Positions 11,564-23,474 of a stretch of DNA of 64,000 nucleotides are shown here, in pieces. The position numbers were made by a program, and so were the translations under genes. How positions within the stretch are numbered: the stretch's first letter is position 1; every line of letters begins with the position of its first letter. The notes below the pieces were generated by a model. It was given only the letters and a program-made list of their open reading frames with translations. It did no database searches and had not been told where the DNA came from. The stretch is from Chlorops oryzae (lineage: Eukaryota > Arthropoda > Insecta > Diptera > Chloropidae), in contig CM035807.1 in assembly GCA_020466095.1 (NCBI GenBank), forward strand, positions 39,396,348 to 39,460,347, written 5' to 3'.

Positions 11564-11844
11564 GCCCCTTTGTGCGCTTGTTGCATGCTTAAATTCGCAT
11601 TCTGATCGACGTACCGTCAAGAGTTGATTAGCGTACACCGAGAGAAAAAGCTAGTTATATTAACTGAACAAGCAGGTTAAAATAACGAGTTCACCGTTAA
11701 TTGTTAGCTTATGTGTAGTAGCGGGCAATTCAACAGTACAAACACAGTCAATAAGGATATAACTACCTGATGGTTGATATAACTGTCTCGCGGTTAAATC
11801 AACTGTCACCAGCGACTGGAAAAAAAATTAATTTTTGCTTTGAC

Positions 11845-12905
11845 TTTTTATACCCAGCGTAAGCGGGGTATATTAGTTTTGTGCAAATCTTGTAACAGGG
11901 AGAATTAAGCTCCGGAGATATAGACAAATATATTTAGAAATGATCAGGATCAAAAACTGAATCGATTTAGACATGTCCGTCTGTCCGTCTGACCGTCTGT
12001 CCGTCTGTCCGTCTGTCCGTCCGTCCGTGGTCGGATCTCCTCCGAAACGGCTGAACCAATGAAGTCGAAATTTGGCACACATGTATATCGGGGCCCGAGT
12101 ATGATCCTAAGTAAAAATGGGAGACATCCGCCCACTGCCACGCCCACAAATGAATTTATTGTGTTTTCAGTAAAATGCTTGTAACTTGCGAACCACTCAA
12201 CACATTCCATTGATATTTGGTGTGCTGGTAAACTACGAAAAGGGACATATCCTGGCAAAAAATGGACGCCGCCCTCCTCGAGCCACGCCCACAAATAAGC
12301 CCAAAAATAAGGGCTTATCGTAACTTGTGAAGTAAAAGGCGTAGAAGCTTCAAATTCGCAGCATAGGTTTTCCAAGGCAAATGAAAGGTGTAGGAACAAA
12401 AATTTGTATAGCCCGCCCACTGCCACGCCCACAAATAGAGAATTTTCATAACTTCCGAAGTAAAAGGCGTAGAAGCTTCAAATTCGCAACATAGGTTCAC
12501 CAAGGCGAATGAAAGGCGTAGGGAAATAATTTATGTTGCCCTCCCACTGCCACGCCCACAAATAAAGATTTTTCGTAACTTCAGAAGTAAAAGGCGTAGA
12601 AGCTTCAAATTCGCAACATAGGTTCACCAAGGCGAATGAAAGGCGTAGGAAAAACTTTAATGCGGCCCGCCCACTGCCACGCCCACAAATGAAGATTTTT
12701 CGTAACTTCCGAAGTAAAAGGCGTAGAAGCTTCAAATTCGCAACATAGGTTCACCAAGGCGAATGAAAGGTGTAGGGAAATAATTTATGTTGCCCTCCCA
12801 CTGCCACGCCCACAAATAGAGAAGAAAAACATAGTGCGCTCATAATGTTGGGACGCTGGGTATTTGAAAGTCGGGCTTGACCGACTTTAGCTTTCTTACT
12901 TGTTT
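11845..12905 (+). mobile_element. Helentron/DINE-like element, family 1
   Basis: The 5' end TTTTTATACCCAGCG is mirrored near the 3' end by ACGCTGGGTA (subterminal inverted repeat). Next come a (GTCY)n tract at about 11973-12030, then four or more tandem units of about 118 bp (12320-12835) containing GTAGAAGCTTCAAATTCGC and CCACGCCCACAAAT, then a hairpin AAAGTCGG-GCTTGA-CCGACTTT, and the end CTTACTTGTTT. This order (subterminal repeat, GTCY microsatellite, central tandem repeats, 3' hairpin) is the architecture of DINE-1/mini-me elements, which are non-autonomous Helentron relatives. No Rep/Helicase is encoded. Long frames inside come from the repeat unit. Confidence 0.78.
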
Positions 12906-13376
12906 GTTTTCTGAAGTTGATTAAACTAATATTTTATCAAACCAAATAACGAACTAAAAATTTTTACTTATATTCTTACAAAGTTTATTGAAAAAAATAA
13001 CAGAGTAACAGTATTGTAAAAATAATCCCTTCACAAATGAGGTAAAAGTCGAAAAATAACAGTTGCCGTTCAACGCAACTACAAAGGGGAATTGACAAAG
13101 AATCCAAGAAGCAAGATTGACTTATGTTTAAGCAGTCAATCAATAATTGAGGTCTTTTACACTGTAGAAGTTGCAGATCGGACCTCATGTGTCACTGCCC
13201 AGGTCTGGCCAGGAGAAGATCCAGGCTATTCGGCTCCTTCTTCTTGTCGTTGTCGTTTTTCTCATATTTTAAACAGTTCCCAGAGAGTTTCCAAAAAAAT
13301 TTAAAGTCGAAAGAAAAAATCGATTTTATTTAAAAACTTCAGATAATATAAATATAATATATTTAAAAGACAATGT
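12906..13376. other. No supported gene
   Basis: The 70-codon plus-strand frame at 13092-13304 has no recognisable domain. A purine/pyrimidine-rich patch near 13235-13260 is the only other structure seen. Confidence 0.35.
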
Positions 13377-13866
13377 ATGCCACGCCCGAAAAACGGGACC
13401 ACTAAGAAAGAATATTCAACAGGTTTTGTTTTATTTCTTTATGAAAACCACCCCTTTGCCACGCCCACTTTTCCAATTTTTTTTAAAATTCTATTCATAG
13501 AAATATTGCGAAAAACTCAGACTTTGAGGCAGTTTTGGAATTTTTGTGATAGACTCTGGTACTGGAGGTACCCTTAATAATGGACCGATCAAGATTTTTT
13601 AGGAGGATGTTTATGGCCAACTTTGGTTCAAGTCCCATTTGAATTTCGGATGTAGGAGAGAATGTTCGAAAAACGTCCTTCTGCCACGCTCACTTTTATA
13701 ATATTTGGGAATGAAATTAGTTGCCTTTAAACATATTCATATATCAAAATATCTTGAAAAACTTTGATTTTAAAGCAGTTTTTGTGATTTTTATAACAGA
13801 CCCTCGTACTGGAGGTACCCCTAAAAATGGTACGATCGGGTCCATTCTCGAACTTGTTTTTACTCG
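13377..13866 (-). repeat. Fragment of Helentron family 2
   Basis: It shares ordered blocks with the complete element at 19557-20441: TGCCACGCCCACTTTT, CTGGAGGTACCC, and a terminal-side CGATCGGGTCCATTCTCGAA. Neither end of the element is present. Confidence 0.6.
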
Positions 13867-14013
13867 ATTATTTACGATTATAAATATCACTCAACAGTTT
13901 TAAGTCTTTTTAAAGTCATAAATAAGGGTCAGATATGACTCTAATAACAGGTTGGCTGATAAGTCCCCGGTCTAACAAAGAAAAACACATTTTTTTGACA
14001 AAATTCGTTTTTA

Positions 14014-15497
14014 TTATTCAACATAGTTCCCTTCAAGAGCAATACAACGATTATAACGACCTTCCAATTTTTTGATACCATTTTGGTAGTACTCCTTCGG
14101 TTTTGCCTCAAAATAGGCCTCAGTTTCGGCGATCACCTCTTCATTGCAGCCAAATTTTTTCCCTGCGAGCATCCTTTTGAGGTCTGAGAACAAGAAAAAG
14201 TCGCTGGGGGCCAGATCTGGAGAATACGGTGGGTGGGGAAGCAATTCGAAGCCTAATTCATGAATTTTTGCCATCGTTCTCAATGACTTGTGGCACGGTG
14301 CGTTGTCTTGGTGGAACAACACTTTTTTCTTCTTCATATGGGGCCGTTTTCCCGCGATTTCGACCTTCAAACGCTCCAATAACGACATATAATGGTCACT
14401 GTTGATGGTTTTTCCCTTCTCAAGATAATCGATAAAAATTATTCCATGCCCATCCCAAAAAACAGAGGCCATTACTTTGCCAGCGGACTTTTGAGTCTTT
14501 CCACGCTTCGGAGACGGTTCACCGATCGCTGTCCACTCAGCCGACTGTCGATTGGACTCAGGAGTGTAAAGATAGAGCCATGTTTCATCCATTGTCACAT
14601 ATCGACGCAAAAACTCGCCCCAAAATTGGGGTATTTTTGCATTATGAAAAAAGACCCCAAATCAAAAAAGGAAAAGTGGCCCCAAACTCAATGTAATTTT
14701 TGAAAAATGCAAAATGACCCCAAACAAAAAGGAAAAAAGACCCCAAAAAAAATGAAAAATCGCCCCAAAATTCGTGTTGTTGTTTTCAATATTAAGTTTT
14801 GGGGTCATTTTTCATTTTGAGTTTGGGGCCATTTTGCATTGGGGCCATTTTTCAGGGAGCCAAAAATTATTTGATGCCCATCCCAAAAAACAGGGGCCAT
14901 TACTTTGCCAGCGGACTTTTGAGTCTTTCCACGCTTCGGAGACGGTTCACCGATCGCTGTCCACTCAGCCGACTGTCGATTGGACTCAGGAGTGTAGTGA
15001 TAGAGCCATGTTTCATCCATTGTCACATATCGACGCAAAAACTCGGGTGTATTGCGAGTAAACAACTGCAAACACCGCTCAGAATCATCAACACGTTGTT
15101 GTTTTTGGTCAAATGTGAGCTCGCGCGGTACCCATTTTGCACAGAGCTTTTTCATATCCAAATATTGATGAATGATATGACCAACACGTTCCTTTGATAT
15201 CTTTAAGGCCTCTGCTATCTCGATCAACTTCATTTTACGGTCATTCAAAATCATTTTGTGAATTTTTTTGATGTTTTCGTCGGTAACCACCTCTTTCGGG
15301 CGTCCACTGCGTTCACCGTCCTCCGTGCTCATTTCACCACGCTTGAATTTTGCATACCAATCAATTATTGTTGATTTTCCTGGGGCAGAGTCCGGAAACT
15401 CATTATCAAGCCAAGTTTTTGCTTCCACTGTATTTTTTCCCTTCAGAAAACAGTATTTTATCAAAACACGAAATTCCTTTTTTTCCATTTTTCTCAC
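14014..15497 (-). pseudogene. Himar-like mariner transposase, split
   Basis: The N-terminal part (start 15497) has the helix-turn-helix region and the linker motif WVPREL, then the first catalytic Asp in YVTMDETW. It runs into foreign sequence at 14861. The C-terminal part re-reads the first-Asp region (MRRYVTMDETW) and continues through FHQDNAPCHKS and YSPDLAPSDFFLFSDL to the typical C-terminus ALEGNYVE. So all three Asp of the DD34D triad exist, but no single frame carries an uninterrupted protein. Apart from the duplication the sequence is little decayed, which suggests a fairly recent copy. The enzyme class cuts at TA and needs no host factor. Confidence 0.92.
14618..14861. repeat. CCCCAAA/TTTGGGG-rich insertion inside mariner
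   Basis: This 244-bp segment is made of repeated GACCCCAAA or GGCCCCAAA words in the left two-thirds and TTTGGGGTC or TTTGGGGCC words in the right third, so it can fold back. It has no coding capacity and is bounded by the 184-bp direct duplication of mariner sequence. Confidence 0.75.
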
Positions 15498-15669
15498 AAT
15501 AACAAAAGTTGCTTCACAAAAGACGCTCTATCTCACAAACTAATTGACTTACAGACGTCAAATTTTGACACGAATCATTTGAAGGTTGCCACTATATAAA
15601 AATAATATGCATTTAATACTAGCGACGCCATCTATGTGTCAGACCGGGGACTTATCAGCCAACCTGTTA

Positions 15670-17212
15670 TATCGGTACATGATTTGTATAGAAAAAATAT
15701 AAGGAAGCACGACAGACTTTCCCGTTGATTTTTGCTTCGCAAAACGTAGCAAGCTTTTTCTTAAAATAGGTTTGGGCTGATCTACAGAGGCTGTTAAGCT
15801 TGACAAATCCAAAAAGTAAGACGAAATGGGAATAAGTCTTAAATCAAAAAATTTGAATTAACATTAATTTTGAGAACTGCCTAAGAAGGGTCGTTCATTC
15901 AACGTCGGCAAATTTGCAATCGCGAAATTAACGGAGATATTTTCCGAGCCTATGTTACATGAATCCGACTATTATATGATGTAGAACTAGAGAAACAATT
16001 TTTTTGAGTGTATGTAATATTACGCACGTCCGAAAATAGCAAATCCAATTTAGCGGTGAAATGTGTCCGCCTTCTCACATTGAAATAAATGGATTTTGGG
16101 GTCTTAACATAAGTATTCAGAGATAGAAACGGCTGAAACAGTTTTTTCTTCGAATGAGACCGCATTCTGTCAACTCTGTTCGTACATTGTTGGCATAATA
16201 CAAATTTTTCTTTGGGTACGAGCGGCTTTCAATTGTAGTACCTATGGAATTTCTTTTCAGGTCAGAATATATGGTACCTCCAAATTTGTGTGAAAAATTT
16301 ATTACATGTTGTAAATAGGCTTTAAATTTCAACGTGAACGGTCATGTGTATACGCATATATCTGAATAAAAAAAAAGTGAAGATATTTCGTTTTATTCTT
16401 ATCATTTTCATAACAGAACTGCCGTTCAAGACGTCGACTCACATCTGAATTCAAAGATGAGTCTCTGCTCGAAATTGTTTTCGGCTCATAAATTCTTGGT
16501 AATAAATAATGTGACTCCTTGCAAGAGGAAGGATGCTCGCAATAAAATTGCTGCAGCTATCGAAGAACTTAGAAAATGATAACGTGCATGAATCTTTGAG
16601 TCCTACCCTTAAGCAAATCCTTGGACGCAGAAGTCGTCCTCGGCCATTATAAAATGTAAGAGATAAACAGCGCAATTGCGAAAAAAGTAATAAACAGTTT
16701 ATTGCTCCTAAGCGAAAATGCTACATACACGAATACTTGCTCTCTGCTCCAAAGATATTTTATGCCAGGCTGTCAATGAACAAACAAGTTTCAGCTACAT
16801 AAGCATATCGAAATGTGGCTTGCATAAGGCAGTCATTTGTCTCCCGTCAACCACCATGGCCGAACCACTCTTCATAAATTTTAGCATCGACCATTTTAAA
16901 AACCAAAACGAACTTCACAAAAAACCAATGCTTGGGGGTTTGTTGTGTGTTCACAAAAGACACATATAGAAAATAAAAGCAATTCGGCTTTTAATATTTG
17001 CACTTAAAGGTTATCTTGGGGATTTAAATAAAACAACAAATTTTCTCTCTAAAAGCATGCGTAAATCGAAAAATTGTTTAAGCCTACCTAAAAAAAACTC
17101 CCTTTAAAAAAATCTTTTACAAATTCTAGGTAGATTTGAACGTTCTTTACAACTAACAGCAAAATTTTTTAAATGACAGTTGAGAGATCGTGTATTCTTT
17201 TATTTACAAACC
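15670..17212. other. No supported gene
   Basis: 1.5 kb of AT-rich sequence with short frames only, none with a domain I recognise. No element ends were identified. Confidence 0.4.
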
Positions 17213-18391
17213 TTTTTATACCCAGCGTAAGCGGGGTATATTAGTTTTGTGGGAATCTTGTAACAGGGACAACTAAGCTCCGGAGATATAGACATATATA
17301 TATAGAAATGATCAGGATCAAAAACTGAATCAATTTAGACATGTCCGTCTGTCCGTCCGTCCGTCCGTCCGTCTGTCCGTCCGTCCGTGGTCGGATCTCC
17401 TCCGAAACGGCTGGACCAATCAAGTCGAAATTTAGCACACAGGTATATCGGGATCCGAGTATGATCCTAAGTAAAAATGGGAGACATCCGCCCACTACCA
17501 CGCCCACAAATGAATATAATGTGTTTTCAGTAAAATGCTTGTAACTTGCGAACCACTAAACACATTCCATTGATATTTGGTGTACTGGTAAACTACCAAA
17601 AGGGACATATCTTGAAAAAAAATTGACGCCGCCCTCCGAGAGCCACGCCCACAAATAAGCCCACAAATAAGAGCTTATCGTAACTTGTGAAGTAAAATTC
17701 GTAGAAGCTTCAAATTCGCAACATAGGTTGACCAAGGCGAATGAAAGGTGTAGGAAAAAAATTTATATGGCCCGCCCACTGCCACGCCCACAAATGGAGA
17801 TTTTTCGTAACTTCCGAATTAATAGGCGTAGAAGCTTCAATTTCGCAACATAGGTTCACCAAGGCAAATGAAAGGTGTAGGAAAAAATTTTATGCGGCCC
17901 GCCAACTGCCACGCCCACAAATGAAGATTGTTCGTAACTTCCGAAGTAAAAGGCGTAGAAGCTTCAAATTCGCAACATAGGTTGACCAAGGCGAATAAAA
18001 GGTGAAGGGAAAAAATTTTTGTGGCCCGCCCACTGCCACGCCCACAAATAGAAAATTTTCGTAACTTCCGAATTAAAAGGCGTAGAAGCTTCAATTTCGC
18101 AACATAGGTTCACCAAGGCAAATGAAAAGTGTAGGAAAAAATTTTATGCGGCCCGCCAACTGCCACGCCCACAAATGAAGATTGTTCGTAACTTCCGAAG
18201 TAAAAGGCGTAGAAGCTTCGAATTCGCAACATAGGTTCACCAAGGCGAATGAAAGGTGTAATGAAATAATTTATGTTTCCCTCCCACTGCCACGCCCACA
18301 AATAGAGAAGCAAAACATAGTGCGCTCATAATGTTGGGACGCTGGGTATTTCAAAGTCGGGCTTGACCAACTTTAGCTTTCTTACTTGTTT
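17213..18391 (+). mobile_element. Helentron/DINE-like element, family 1, second copy
   Basis: Same order as the copy at 11845: TTTTTATACCCAGCG start, (GTCY)n at 17343-17388, tandem units with GTAGAAGCTTCAAATTCGC (about 17680-18300, five units), ACGCTGGGTA, a hairpin with one mismatch, and CTTACTTGTTT end. Unit number differs from the other copies, so the central array changes length between insertions. Confidence 0.78.
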
Positions 18392-19556
18392 GTTTATGCA
18401 TCACTTAAATTTCAACATCTAAACGGGCGAGAAGACCGTTGGATAGTCAAAGCCATGATCGGAATATCTAAAATTTTTACATAGAATGTGACACCACTCA
18501 GCACTACTGGTTCGTCTCCAACAGAGCTTAGGTATGTTCAACAGGGTCATTCGTGATAAAATACTCGATATTTGACACGGTTAAAGACCTGGATCCTGTG
18601 AGCAAACCAAAATCTATGAGAGTGACATTAGAGTGGCCGCTCAATGTATGGGGAAAATTTTTTGTTCGAAAATTCAACGTGCCCTAGTCTCAAAATGTTG
18701 AAATGGGTCTAAAAATGATATATATGAAGTTTTTTCGGGATTGATTAAGTTTTAGAGGTCGCTCATGGGCCTTGAAATCTGGAAAGTGATTTGTATGGGG
18801 AAAAACCTGCGTTGCGCTAGTTTCATCAAAATTTTTTATGCAAGACATGTTTTTTCGATCCGGGAATGAATGCCGTTTTATAGAGAACAGACTCATATTT
18901 CTTTTAAGATATAAAACAACAAAATCAGTTAATATTGTGCGGATCTGGGGCTACTCAAAGTCGAAAATATCGGATATAAAAAAGATACTTCCTCTTGGGA
19001 GTCCTTATTTTCCACAAAAAGAAGAATACAAATATTTGGTATGCAGATCTGAAAAATATATAAAATAACCTTTTCAACGAGCCTAACACGAAGAATATTG
19101 GATTGCTTTTTGAAATGTTTTATTAACGTCAAATTATTACTACCATTTTAAAAAAATTCAATTTTGGGTTGGTTCTTTCAACAGACTGCAAAATAGGCAT
19201 GCCCTAAAAAAATTAAAATTTCGACTCAAGTGCTAAAGACGTAAATTAAAGACAAATTTTTTGAGACTATAATCATTAAATTCGGTTGACGTTATCTATT
19301 CATAAACTTGTAAATAAAACGTAAATGTATTTTTTCTACCTTTAATGCAACAAATGTTTAAGTAGGCATAAAATAGACAGATGGCAACGCCGACGCTTTA
19401 ATATTAATCAGCAAGAGCGTCCGCAAGAAATTTACTGGGATCTCAAGCATTTAACAATGCTGATAAATAGCTCATTATACAATGTTTTTATTTATATTTG
19501 GCGAGAGGTGAGTCAAATACTACGGAAGAATTCATTTATGTGACCATTGCAAAACT

Positions 19557-20441
19557 AAACAAGTAAGGGTTTTATAGTCAGGCGAGCCTGACAATAGAAT
19601 ACCCGACACAGACTCACGTGTTCAAATAATGTTTAATATCAAGAGGTGTTTAAGGCCATATGGGGGCCCAATACACCGACTTTTGTTATATTTCTTTATG
19701 AAAACTGCCCCTCTGCCACGCCCACTTTTCCTATTTTTCGGAATTCTAATCGGAGGCTTAGATATACGCTCAAATCCTAAGTTTCATTGAAATATTTGGA
19801 AAAGGTCCGATTTTGAGGCAGTTTTGAGATTTTTGTGACAGACCCTAGTACTGGAGGTACCCTTAATAATGGACCGATCTAGGAAATTTTTAGGGAGAAT
19901 GTTTATGGCTACAAAAGAAGCATAAGCGCCAACTTTCGTTCAAGTCCCATTTGAAGTTCGGGTGTAGGGGACAATTTTCGAAAAACGCCCTTCTGCCACG
20001 CCCACTTTTAAAATTTTTGGAAGTCGTATTACTTGCCTTGAAACATGTTCAAATATCAAATTTCATCAAAATATGTTGAAAAACTTCGAGTTTAGAGCAG
20101 TTTTTGTGATTTTCGTAACAGACCCTAGTACTAGAGGTACCCCTAAAAATGGTCCGATCGGGTCCATTCTCGAACTTGTTCTTACTCATGTCCCCGTGAG
20201 CACGCATACCAAATTTTGTCAAGATAGCTCAACTTCTTCGATAAGATAACTGTATACAAACAGACGGACAGACGGACAGACGGACGGACGGACAGACGGA
20301 CGGACATGTCTAAATCGAATCTCCTGGTGACGCTGATCATTTCTATATACATTTTGTATGGTCTATCTCGACTGGTTCTGGGTGTTACACACAACCACAC
20401 AAACGCAATATACCCTCGGCACAGAGTGTGTCGGGTATAAA
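19557..20441 (-). mobile_element. Helentron/DINE-like element, family 2
   Basis: On the minus strand it begins TTTATACCCGACACA, has a (GTCY)n tract (20262-20308), then CCACGCCCACTTTT-type blocks, TGTGTCGGGTATT, a hairpin GTCAGGC-TC-GCCTGAC and the end CTTACTTGTTT. Family 1 shares that 3' terminus, while the subterminal repeat (CCCGACAC versus CCCAGCG) and interior differ. It lies between the left arm and the gene of the 18629-23456 transposon. Confidence 0.75.
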
Positions 20442-20828
20442 CATATCGAAATAAGCACAACTCGCTTATACTTAGGGGTAAGAGTGTGACCCATGCGATT
20501 CCCTCTTCGGACGCTCGATAAACCTATATGATGTAATTAAGTGTGGCCAACCTTTTGAAATAACTTTTCCCTCGGTGACTCAAAAATCCCTTTTACTCTT
20601 TTTTCTGTAGAAAGGGGCTGTTCAATAATTACGTTAAATTCTTACAACTATGATATTTTAATTATTTGACAGCCCCAATAATGGTGTCGAAAAATCCCTT
20701 TTCAAAGATTTGAAGTGGGTTTTCTTTTAAAAATTGTTCAAAATTTCCCTTTAAAAGGGAAATATCATTCAACCTGGCATCACTGATGCAATATGTTTAC
20801 AATTTATAGTCAAGGAAATACATTGAAC
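20442..20828 (+). promoter_or_regulatory. Leader upstream of long-TIR transposase
   Basis: About 390 bp between the Helentron and the first ATG. It holds a diverged inverted pair (AGTGTGGCCAACC near 20541, CCTGGCATCACT near 20773) and GGGGCTGT/ACAGCCCC pairs inside, so a decayed MITE may fill the segment. No clear TATA box was found. Confidence 0.35.
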
Positions 20829-22797
20829 ATGAGTCAGAATCGTCGTTCCAAAATTTATTTAGTGGGATCTGAGTCGTCTCAAATTCTTGGGGCGAAATTG
20901 CCGTCCAACAAACAGGTTTTAGGGGTGTTTTTCTATAACCACAACATTGCACTCATGACTAAAAATGAAAGTTCAAAATTGGCTGTACGCGAAGCATCTT
21001 TATTTTGGATAAAATGCCGAATTCCAATTAAAGCTGAAAAGAATTGCGTAATAAATTTATTTAAAATTCATCAGGAATGGGTATCGATAACCAAAAACAA
21101 AAACCGTCGAAATCCTGGACAAATTAAACGAGAACAATTTTTTTTGGAAATCTTAGACGAGTTGTTCGACATTGCTCTTTTTGATGCTCTGACAAGAATG
21201 AAAAACGAAACTGATAAACAGTTTTTAATTAATCAAAGGCAAAAAGGACGATCTGGTTGCATTACAGGCATAGACATCTTAGAGGATCTTAAAAGTTCAA
21301 ATTCAAGAAGCCAAAATGATTCACGACGTACGGAAATGGAAATGGTAAAAGCTTCTCCACAAGGTTAATATGATATTCATTTAGGTAGCGTCAAATATGT
21401 TTGTTTTTCAAAACTTGTCTGGTGCGTTTTAGTAGATTTGTCGTTTAGTTCTGGAAGTGGAAGCTCTTGTAAAGAAGATGCGAAAGGCTGTAGTACTGAT
21501 GATGGAAAAGATTTAGATAAGGCTTCAGCGAACAGTGCTCCCAGAAGTCCTGAAATAAAAAGAGGAAGTCAAGTTGTTTTGACTCAAAGAGTTCTTTGTG
21601 CCTTTGATAAATACAAAGTGAGTGATCGAGGAATAATGCACATAACAACAGCACTTCTTGCATCATTGAATATTAGTGCGCACGACATAATATTAAATCG
21701 TACCACAATTCAAGGACAAAGAAGGCGGATGAGAAAAGATAGAGCTGCAGAAATCAAAAATAATTTAAGGTAAAAGCTAATCGCTTAAGCTATTTATGTG
21801 TAATTAATGTTTTGTAACGAATGTTTGCAGGTTGAATTTGGCATTTTGCACTGGGATGGGAAAATTTTACCACAAAAAACTGGAAAAGAAAAAGTAGATA
21901 GGCTGCCTATTTTTGTTAGTCATGCAAACGGCGAACAATTGCTTGGTGTTCCGAAATTACCATCTTCTAAAGGGATACAAATAGCTGAAGCTGTTTATGA
22001 TTTGGTAGAAGATTGGAATTTAAGTGAAAATATCGTTGCGTGCTGCTTTGATACAACTGCATCGAATACTGGAATGTTGAATGGAGCAGCTGCATTATTG
22101 GAAAAAAAGTTGGGAAGATCTTTATTGTATATGCCATGTCGTCACCATACTCGTACATATGTCCTACGAGCCGTTTTTGAAAGTGAATTTTCAAGCAGTT
22201 ATGGGAAAGATGTTCCATTATTTAAAACATTTGAGTCGAATTGGAAGAATTTAAATTTAAGCGAATATGAAATATTTGAAGAAAGCAAGTTTAAAGCTCT
22301 AATCGATAAAAAAGATATTGGCCCCTATTATGAATGGCGACTGTCAACAAAGTTGATAGTTGATACTTTTTGTACGGGCTATAAAGTCGTTTGTCGCAGG
22401 TGGACTCAGTTGAAACTTATTTACATTGTAGACCATGCTTGTCTTTACTTATTTCAAAAGTATCAACTCCGTCCACCTGCGACGAACGACTTTATGGCCC
22501 GTACAAAAAGTATCAACTATCAACTTTGTTGACAGTCGCCATTCATAATAGGGGCCATTATAACAAAATTTTGCAATGAACAATTGAAGAAACCAGTTTG
22601 CAGAGAGGATTATCGTGAATTGCTAAATTTGACCACAATTGCGCTTGGCACTAGTTCCAGCGCAAAGTTTCGCCATCCAGGTCCAATGCATCATGCACGC
22701 TGGATGTCTAAGGCGTTGTATACCATTAAAATTTATTTATTTAGGAGTCAATTATCCCTAACATTGTCGGAGAAGAAAAAGTTGGCAAATGAATAGA
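20829..22797 (+). pseudogene. Transposase of the long-TIR element, three exons
   Basis: Exon 1 (20829-21363) encodes a Lys-rich N-terminal region. A GT-AG intron (21364-21432) joins it in frame to exon 2 (21433-21769), which has a Ser-rich linker and a basic patch (GQRRRMRKDRAAEIKNN). Exon 3 follows CAG at 21830; its phase does not match the exon 2 donor at 21770, so an indel or another site is involved. Exon 3 carries LHWDGKILP (candidate first Asp), CCFDTTASNTG (candidate second Asp), CRHH and HHARWMSKA. The Asp/CxxH/RW order resembles the hAT catalytic core, as does a family seen in insect and cnidarian genomes as uncharacterised proteins (recalled, not searched). A MITE at 22320-22556 breaks exon 3; on its far side the frame continues to TAG at 22795. 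Confidence 0.7.
22320..22556. mobile_element. 237-bp near-perfect foldback MITE in an exon
   Basis: The ends GGCCCCTATTATGAATGG and its complement are flanked by ATT at 22317-22319 and 22557-22559. The arms (about 95 bp) are inverse complements through GCGACTGTCAACAAAGTTG and TTGTCGCAGGTGGAC, leaving a loop near 22420-22455. A 3-bp TSD and this size would suit a PIF/Harbinger-type MITE, which is inference. Confidence 0.85.
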
Positions 22798-23474
22798 TAA
22801 CGTCAACCGAATTTAATGATTATAGTCTCAAAAAATTTGTCCTTAATTTACGTCTTTAGCACTTGAGTCGAAATTTTAATTTTTTTAGGGCATGCCCATT
22901 TTGCAGTCTGCTGAAGGAAGCAACCCAAAATTGAATTTTTTTTAAATGGTAGTAATAATTTGACGTTAATAGAACATTTCAAAAAGCAATCCAATATTCT
23001 TCGTGTTAGGCTCGTTGAAAAGGTTATTTTATATATTTTTCAGATCTGCATACCAAATATTTGTATTCTTCTTTTTGTGGAAAATAAGGACTCCCAAGAG
23101 GAAGTATCTTTTTTATATCCGATATTTTCGACTTTGAGTAGCCCCAGATCCGCACAATATTAACTGATTTTGTTGTTTTATATCTTAAAAGAAAGGTGAG
23201 TCTGTTCTCTATAAAACGGCATTCATTCCCGGATCGAAAAAACATGTCTTGCATAAAAAATTTTGATGAAACTAGCGCAACGCAGGTTTTTCCCCATACA
23301 AATCACTTTCCAGATTTCAAGGCCCATGAGCGACCTCTAAAACTTAATCAATCCCGAAAAAACTTCATATATAATATATCATTTTTTGACCCATTTCAAC
23401 ATTTTGAGACTAGGGCAGCTGGGAAAATCGGACTTTTCCAAATAAGCGCCACCCTAGAGTGACATATATAAATA

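Larger units (their letters stand above)
13947..15667 (-). mobile_element. mariner, irritans subfamily (Himar-like), 1.72 kb
   Basis: The TIRs ACAGGTTGGCTGATAAGTCC and its complement are flanked by TA at 13945-13946 and 15668-15669. TIR and transposase match the irritans subfamily typified by Himar1 from horn fly. Elements of this group are about 1.3 kb. This one is about 0.43 kb longer because 184 bp of coding sequence is duplicated (14434-14617 and 14862-15045) around a 244-bp foreign segment. Confidence 0.95.
18629..23456 (+). mobile_element. DNA transposon with about 0.65-kb inverted repeats
   Basis: The outer ends TAGAGTGGC and GCCACCCTA are flanked by a perfect 9-bp direct repeat GAGTGACAT (18620-18628, 23457-23465; the inner 8 bp would equally fit an 8-bp TSD). 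Arms 18680-19305 and 22791-23430 are near-identical inverse complements, differing by scattered substitutions, so they are recent or homogenised. The element carries its own split transposase gene at 20829-22797. A family-2 Helentron (19557-20441) and a 237-bp MITE (22320-22556) have inserted into it. Without them it would be about 3.7 kb. A hAT-like assignment is suggested by the TSD length and transposase motifs, but such long TIRs are unusual for hAT. Confidence 0.85.

Noticed and set aside
11378..11638. Open frames spanning the N gap
   Set aside because: The middle is unknown sequence, so continuity is artificial.
11950..12735. Long minus-strand frames, including one of 160 codons
   Set aside because: They are translations of the Helentron central repeats and (GTCY)n tract; similar frames recur at 17241-18313 and 41139-41761.
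12320..12835. CRISPR-like array
   Set aside because: Units are tandem 118-bp repeats without unique spacers, in a eukaryotic Helentron relative.
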